A stretch of DNA of 64,000 bases from Acanthopleura granulata (lineage: Eukaryota > Mollusca > Polyplacophora > Chitonida > Chitonidae). The stretch's first letter is position 1; each line of letters starts with the position of its first letter. The DNA lies in NCBI GenBank assembly GCA_016165875.1, contig JABBOT010000001.1, positions 11,039,306 to 11,103,305 on the forward strand, read 5' to 3'. Positions 61,101 through 64,000 of the stretch are shown piece by piece. The position numbers and the translations under genes are program-made. Below the pieces are notes generated by a model. It did not search any database and was not told the origin of the DNA. It was given only the letters and a program-made list of their open reading frames with translations.

Positions 61101-63539
61101 TACTGAAGACCAGTTGTCTTCCACTCATACGAAGTGAGCATTGTCACATATGGAAAAGTTCAGTAACATGCCGAAGGTCGATGGTTTATGCCAGGCCCTT
61201 AAGTTTCCACTACCAATAAAACTGTCCACCATTCTTTAAGTGAAAAAGGTGCATTGCGCTAAACAACAAATAAATAAATATATAGAACAATTCAACATTT
61301 CATATCACAAATCTAGTTAAATCACAATCAAACAATGTCAATGCCCACCAGTCTGGTGGTTTCCACACTTTGTCTCCCAGAAGATCATAGTTGTACAAAT
61401 TAGGATCTTACAACAAAATACTGATAAAAATAAATCAGAATTTAGAAATGAAGAGTGTGATGGCGGGATCATGTAGTTCGCCACCAGAAAATAAAGAGCA
61501 TAACGAAAGGAATGGCTAGTCTGTAATTCTGCAAGTTGCTTGATGAAAGCCACAATATGCAAATGATTCACCTACCTCTCTGTTTGTCCACTGGGTCTCC
61601 CCGTATCTAGGAGTTACAAGCGGAACAAACACCTCACAGTTTGTCACTGCGAAGTTGAGGGAATCCTGCCAATCTACACCTGTCTTTATTTCATGGACGT
61701 CCTGAAAGTAAATATAAATTGTTCATTTATATACACATTTATTTATTTGCAGTTTGACATTAAATTTATATTAAATTCTGAGATATTCTGAAAGTTTATA
61801 AACAATCATAGTTACTAGTAAAGTGATTTCTTCTTGAAAGCACAACACCTGCCAACAGTCAACCCTGGGCATGAATTTCCATGCTTCAGGTTATTCTGTT
61901 TTAAAACAGAAGGTAAATGCCTGTGATGCTATTCACTTTGTTTTGTTCTATTATGGAACTCTACACAAGAAGATGTACATTTGTGAGGACAGCTAACCAG
62001 GTAGACGCTGTATCCAAGCTCAGAGAGATACTGTTTGAGATCCAGAGCGTGCTGGGCAGCCTCCGCCCGCACGTAACTGATAAGAATTTGCTTTGGTTCC
62101 ACCTGTTCTGTGCTGCCGGAATCTTCGCTATGACGTCGATCTATGTCCTTACTGCTTCGGTATGACAACTCACGTAACCTGCAATATAAAATCACCACAA
62201 ACTATAAACAGCATCAATTCTGAATTATGAGATGTGCTAATCAGTGTAAATATGAGTTTGACTGGTTGAAAACTGATTGGTGTTTTACACAGTACAGAAA
62301 AAATTTCACTTGTATAAGAGAGGCTATTATTGCGGTGGGAGTAAACCTCCATCCACACAACCATCTGCAGGTTGCTGGCAGACCTACCCACTTCCATAGG
62401 CCAGAGAGGAAATCAGCATAAGCTGGGCTTGAACTCAGAGAGACTGCACTGGGGAGAGGCTCCTGGGTCATTACGCTGTGCTAGTGCAGTAACCACCTAG
62501 GTCACAGAAAACTTTTGAAGATATCTTGTTAAAAAGCCTAAACAGGAGATGGAAGGGTGGACACACAGAAATCCAGTCGCATATGTAGATTGTCACAAGC
62601 TGGCCTTATACAAGTTCCAACTACAAGTAAGACTTCCACAGGTTGTTTTACTGACAATAAATGGGACATACACATACAACATAATGCAAAACAAATGCAA
62701 TCTACAAACAAGCAAGCAGCAAGAAGTCTGTCAGAAATGGTGAATTACCCTCTTAATCTCTTGGGCGCAGGTCCAACATCACTGTTAAAGCTTTCCCTGG
62801 AACTGCTCTGAAAGTCCAGTGTAGCACGGATACTGACATCTGTACACACGTGGATGCAGGAGCCATTCAAAATATCTAATACAGTCAAGTCCTTTTCCTG
62901 AGCTGTGCTGATTGGCCAAGTATTCATGTCCAGGAACTGGTAGTTCGTTGACATGCCACGAAAGAAAGGTAACTAAAACAGAACGATCAAGGAAAAGGTG
63001 CATATAAACTCAACATGATTGTTAGGTTTTAGGTATGGGAATAAAGTCATCCATTTTCAAATCTGTTTGGGGCGAAGTGCAATATTTTTTTCTCTAAATG
63101 GTTTTCTCTTCTGATAAACCCTACAACATACTGAGAGATATGTGAGAATATGATGTTATATCTGTTTCACTTCCAGGCCTTCATCATCACTATATGTACA
63201 CACATGTAGTCTAAATAAACACACAGGCTTGATAGTAATTGTTCAAACATCAATTACATAGCAATTTTTTTATAAAAGTTCAGTGGTAAGGTATTAAACA
63301 ACAAGACCTAGCTGATGTGACTCATTATAGATATGAGGTAATCAAAATAATAACAATACGACTTTATTTAACCAGTGCAGTGGTGATCTTCCCAGAAATC
63401 CTCTGATAGGGAAGGGAGCATTGGTATTCTACCTGGCTTTCCACGATGTCCCTGAGTTTATCCACTGCACAGTCATACTCCACAAATACAAAGCCCAGAC
63501 TTAAGCCGCTCTTTGCCTTCACCCCGATCCGTGGTGTGT
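51895..63539 (-). CDS. TIR-TIR-SLOG protein (partial, 16 coding exons, 5' end outside window)
   Basis: Putative innate-immune or NAD+-signalling protein. Exons: 63539-63433, 62972-62749, 62178-61998, 61701-61576, 60695-60560, 60115-59964, 59676-59551, 59118-59016, 57852-57692, 57242-57141, 56711-56595, 56244-56150, 55647-55488, 54854-54713, 54382-54261 and 52125-51895. All phases join, giving 760 residues plus a missing N-terminus. Residues 1-95 may be a ubiquitin-like fold. TIR 1 (~139-292) starts ILISYV (141), has BB-loop GVDWQDS, and TQWTNRE with E212 at the NADase glutamate position. TIR 2 (~336-472) starts KPLIVISL and has SKTCQQQ, with Q438 at that position. SLOG (~520-684) has CVYISGG (524-530), VTLVTGGFYGVMEA (555-568), RERETIVARAFD (626-637) and GGPGSAHEAEQF (644-655), which mirrors the PGGxGTxxE signature of LOG proteins. 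The C-terminus is Lys-rich. Bacterial Thoeris pairs TIR and SLOG; function here is inferred. Confidence 0.88.
52255..52410. repeat. Short degenerate tandem repeat (GGTTACTAATCTAT-like)
   Basis: About nine copies of a 16-20-bp unit in the last intron of the TIR-SLOG gene. Confidence 0.75.
54048..54175 (+). mobile_element. 5'-truncated SINE
   Basis: GGGTTTCCCCCGGGCTCTGC, TCCTCCCACCATAATGCTGG and a TTCTTGAGTA block with an ATCAAATAATTAAAATAA tail. Located in the last intron of the TIR-SLOG gene. Confidence 0.8.
54261..54382 (-). CDS. TIR-SLOG exon 15 (SLOG signature)
   Basis: 122 bases from ACCAG to GTATGA. GGPGSAHEAEQF is the counterpart of the LOG PGGxGTxxE motif. It is followed by IVIPIRATGGAAGGLFGVP. 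Confidence 0.92.
54459..54744 (-). repeat. 32-bp array copying an exon-intron junction
   Basis: Nine units start at about 54459, 54491, 54523, 54555, 54587, 54619, 54649, 54681 and 54713 (spacing 32, one 30). The last is the true 3' end of exon 14 plus its donor. Minus-strand unit text is TGTACTTGTGGAAG|GTAAG. Usable-looking GT donors persist at the unit boundaries at 54491, 54555 and 54681; the others are mutated. Confidence 0.85.
54713..54854 (-). CDS. TIR-SLOG exon 14 (SLOG)
   Basis: 142 bases from CTTAG to GTAAGC. Contains FGKTMFCGSSVRERETIVAR and AFDICVLVE. Its 3' end, including the donor site, is the template of the 32-bp intronic array at 54459-54744. Confidence 0.92.
55488..55647 (-). 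CDS. TIR-SLOG exon 13 (SLOG core)
   Basis: 160 bases from TTTCAG to GTACGT. VTLVTGGFYGVMEAVSRGF matches the LOG/SLOG 'TGGxxGxMEA' nucleotide-binding motif. Confidence 0.92.
55748..55956. mobile_element. MITE-like element, copy 2
   Basis: Ends AATTCTTCAACCTTTTCAAC and TTGAAAAGGTTGATGATTT are inverted copies and match those of the element at 15777-15983. Located in the intron between exons 12 and 13 of the TIR-SLOG gene. Confidence 0.6.
56150..56244 (-). CDS. TIR-SLOG exon 12 (SLOG start)
   Basis: 95 bases from CTTCAG to donor GTGGGT. Contains CVYISGGTKFHNSSTEMIC, the first Rossmann strand and Gly-rich turn of the SLOG fold. Confidence 0.85.
56595..56711 (-). CDS. TIR-SLOG exon 11 (TIR-SLOG linker)
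   Basis: 117 bases from GACAG to GTAAGT, phase 0. Encodes a charged, helix-like linker containing NPNYKESLLSRVKQALDPSA. Confidence 0.88.
57141..57242 (-). CDS. TIR-SLOG exon 10 (TIR 2 end)
   Basis: 102 bases from CTCAG to GTAACA. Encodes VYYCEHRKRMIPFVCEEFNF then PGWLSMLLGNSTFE. Confidence 0.9.
57692..57852 (-). CDS. TIR-SLOG exon 9 (TIR 2, substituted catalytic site)
   Basis: 161 bases from TTGCAG to GTAAGA. A Ser/Gln-rich insertion is followed by FQEKANEAGLVIVVLSQSFA and LSKTCQQQ. The usual W and E of the TIR NADase motif are T434 and Q438. Confidence 0.9.
57853..59015 (-). other. Intron 8 of the TIR-SLOG gene (between exons 8 and 9)
   Basis: 1.16-kb intron. No further exon or clear repeat is recognised. 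Confidence 0.6.
59016..59118 (-). CDS. TIR-SLOG exon 8 (TIR 2)
   Basis: 103 bases from CTCAG to GTAGGA. Encodes GEELTKLLENQNYEVWCSTE and LDFAEDDTIRLSQS: helix A, strand B and BB-loop. Confidence 0.88.
59551..59676 (-). CDS. TIR-SLOG exon 7 (TIR 2 start)
   Basis: 126 bases from TTTCAG to GTGAGC, phase 0. A linker is followed by KPLIVISLHPDQSDL, strand A of the second TIR domain. Confidence 0.88.
59964..60115 (-). CDS. TIR-SLOG exon 6 (end of TIR 1, linker)
   Basis: 152 bases from TGCAG to GTAAAC. WRDEDVRHVALEIGHRI fits the last TIR helix. A linker to TIR 2 follows. Confidence 0.88.
60560..60695 (-). CDS. TIR-SLOG exon 5 (TIR 1 C-terminal half)
   Basis: 136 bases from CTACAG to GTAAGT. Encodes VKLADVLSKFILPVSFIDDW and PPRCLAIQFATTQYI: TIR strand D/E region. 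Confidence 0.9.
60930..61280 (+). mobile_element. Diverged SINE-like element
   Basis: Shares GAAGACCAGTTGTCTTCCAC with the element at 40503. Contains an internal near-duplication of 'CAACATTTACTGAAGACC' and ends in an AAACAACAAATAAATAAAT tail. Located in the intron between exons 4 and 5 of the TIR-SLOG gene. Confidence 0.5.
61576..61701 (-). CDS. TIR-SLOG exon 4 (TIR 1 core)
   Basis: 126 bases, phase 0 at both ends. Encodes DVHEIKTGVDWQDSLNFAVT, then NCEVFVPLVTPRYGETQWTN and RE. This is the classic TIR BB-loop to helix C/D signature with the candidate catalytic E212. Confidence 0.92.
61998..62178 (-). CDS. TIR-SLOG exon 3 (TIR 1 start)
   Basis: 181 bases between TTGCAG and GTTAGC. A charged linker leads into ILISYVRAEAAQHALDLKQY and SELGYSVYL: strand A, helix A and strand B of a TIR domain. 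Confidence 0.88.
62268..62506 (-). mobile_element. tRNA-derived SINE, full-length copy
   Basis: On the minus strand: box A-like TGACCTAGGTGGTTA, box B-like GAGTTCAAGCCC, the shared body and a GTGTAAAACACCAATCAG end. Located in the intron between exons 2 and 3 of the TIR-SLOG gene, in the gene's own orientation. Confidence 0.8.
62749..62972 (-). CDS. TIR-SLOG exon 2 (end of N-terminal domain, linker)
   Basis: 224 bases between TTTTAG and GTAATT. Encodes LPFFRGMSTNYQFLDMNTWP, a QEKDLTVLDILNGSCIHV segment resembling the end of a ubiquitin-like fold, then a Ser-rich linker. Confidence 0.82.
63433..63539 (-). CDS. TIR-SLOG exon 1 in window (N-terminal domain)
   Basis: 107 bases between CTTCAG and GTAGAA. 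Encodes TPRIGVKAKSGLSLGFVFVE followed by YDCAVDKLRDIVESQ, a beta-beta-alpha-like pattern. It begins with two bases of a split codon, so at least one more exon lies upstream, beyond the window. Confidence 0.8.
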
Positions 63540-64000
63540 CTGAAGAGGAATTATGACACTTTTACAGGTATGATCAGCACAATCGCAAATGGGAGTTGAT
63601 AGTGATCATACACATTTAATACGCATCTTTTGTCGAAACTGGTAATAAACCAGGCAAATAACTTCAATGAACAATTCAGGAACAATGTGGCTGAGATACT
63701 AACTGGTAATACATTCTCAGATCATGACAACAACTTATATATTCAGACCCCTAGTCAGAATTTATGGAAGGCTTGGGAGATGAGTGTCCTGTACACAATA
63801 GCAGGGGGTCGCCGAGTGCTTTCCATCACTGAAAATGGCTTCATTGCAATATACGACCAAAACAACAGTCTAAATATACGTTTTCAGTAATATCATAGTA
63901 TTTGTAGAATGTATCCATTACAGTCCCTCCATGTATTATGAAAACTGAATATTTTATCATTCATGTATTGTAGACAGTGTCTGCAGATACCTCACAAGTA
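63540..64000 (-). other. Intron upstream of the first visible TIR-SLOG exon
   Basis: No further exon can be fixed. A donor-like GTATCT near 63990 would force a stop in the required phase, so the next exon is probably beyond the right edge. Confidence 0.45.

Noticed and set aside
63630..63890. Plus-strand 86-codon frame
   Set aside because: No recognisable domain, and it sits in an intron of the minus-strand gene. Cannot be supported.
63985..64000. Upstream TIR-SLOG exon ending at a GTATCT donor
   Set aside because: The phase needed to join exon 63539-63433 would place a TGA stop just before the donor.

Overview
This is animal nuclear DNA. It is AT-rich, with multi-exon genes, GT-AG introns up to about 10 kb, tRNA-headed SINEs and many minisatellites. 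A recurring SINE 3' half (poly-pyrimidine, then a 'CCCACCATAATGCTGGC' core, then a 'TTCTTGAGTA' block and an AATAAATA-type tail) is a kind I associate with molluscs and other lophotrochozoans. A mollusc or related lophotrochozoan is therefore the best guess. This is inference: no species can be named from the window.

Three protein-coding genes can be rebuilt exon by exon from splice sites and reading-phase continuity. (1) On the minus strand, 14847 down to 508, lies a complete six-exon gene of about 751 codons. It encodes a nuclear co-repressor/transcription factor of the LCOR/LCORL (vertebrate) - Mblk-1/E93 (insect) family, with two Pipsqueak-type helix-turn-helix domains and a CtBP-type PLDLS motif. 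(2) On the plus strand, 28422 to 39087, lies a complete three-exon gene for a 144-residue MORN4 (retinophilin) orthologue. (3) On the minus strand, 63539 down to 51895, sixteen consecutive coding exons encode at least 760 residues of a TIR-TIR-SLOG protein. Its 5' end lies beyond the right edge of the window.

Gene 3 is the most interesting item. It joins two TIR domains to a LOG/Rossmann-like SLOG nucleotide-sensor domain. In bacteria, TIR and SLOG act together in Thoeris anti-phage defence: a TIR enzyme makes a cyclic-ADPR-type signal from NAD+, and a SLOG domain senses it. Here the first TIR keeps a glutamate where TIR NADases have their catalytic residue (E212 of the partial protein). The second TIR has glutamine there (Q438). 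This suggests one active TIR, one degenerate TIR and a sensor in a single animal polypeptide.

Layout: 1-507 is 3' UTR of the LCOR-like gene. 508-5007 holds its exons 2-6. 5008-14753 is its first intron, with a 39-bp minisatellite and several foldback elements. 14848-14998 is a short, probably bidirectional promoter with a CRE-like site and a plus-strand TATA box next to a possible noncoding splice donor. 14999-28421 is gene-free (intergenic, or a 5'-UTR intron of MORN4), with duplications, a SINE inserted in one of two tandem copies, and a 29-bp array organised in 87-bp higher-order units. 28422-39087 is MORN4, whose 9.4-kb intron carries a 36-copy 39-bp array. 39088-46215 is the convergent intergenic region, packed with four or five unrelated tandem arrays. 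46216-51894 is probably a long 3' UTR of gene 3. 51895-63539 is gene 3, with SINEs, a MITE, and a minisatellite that has amplified one of its own exon-intron junctions.
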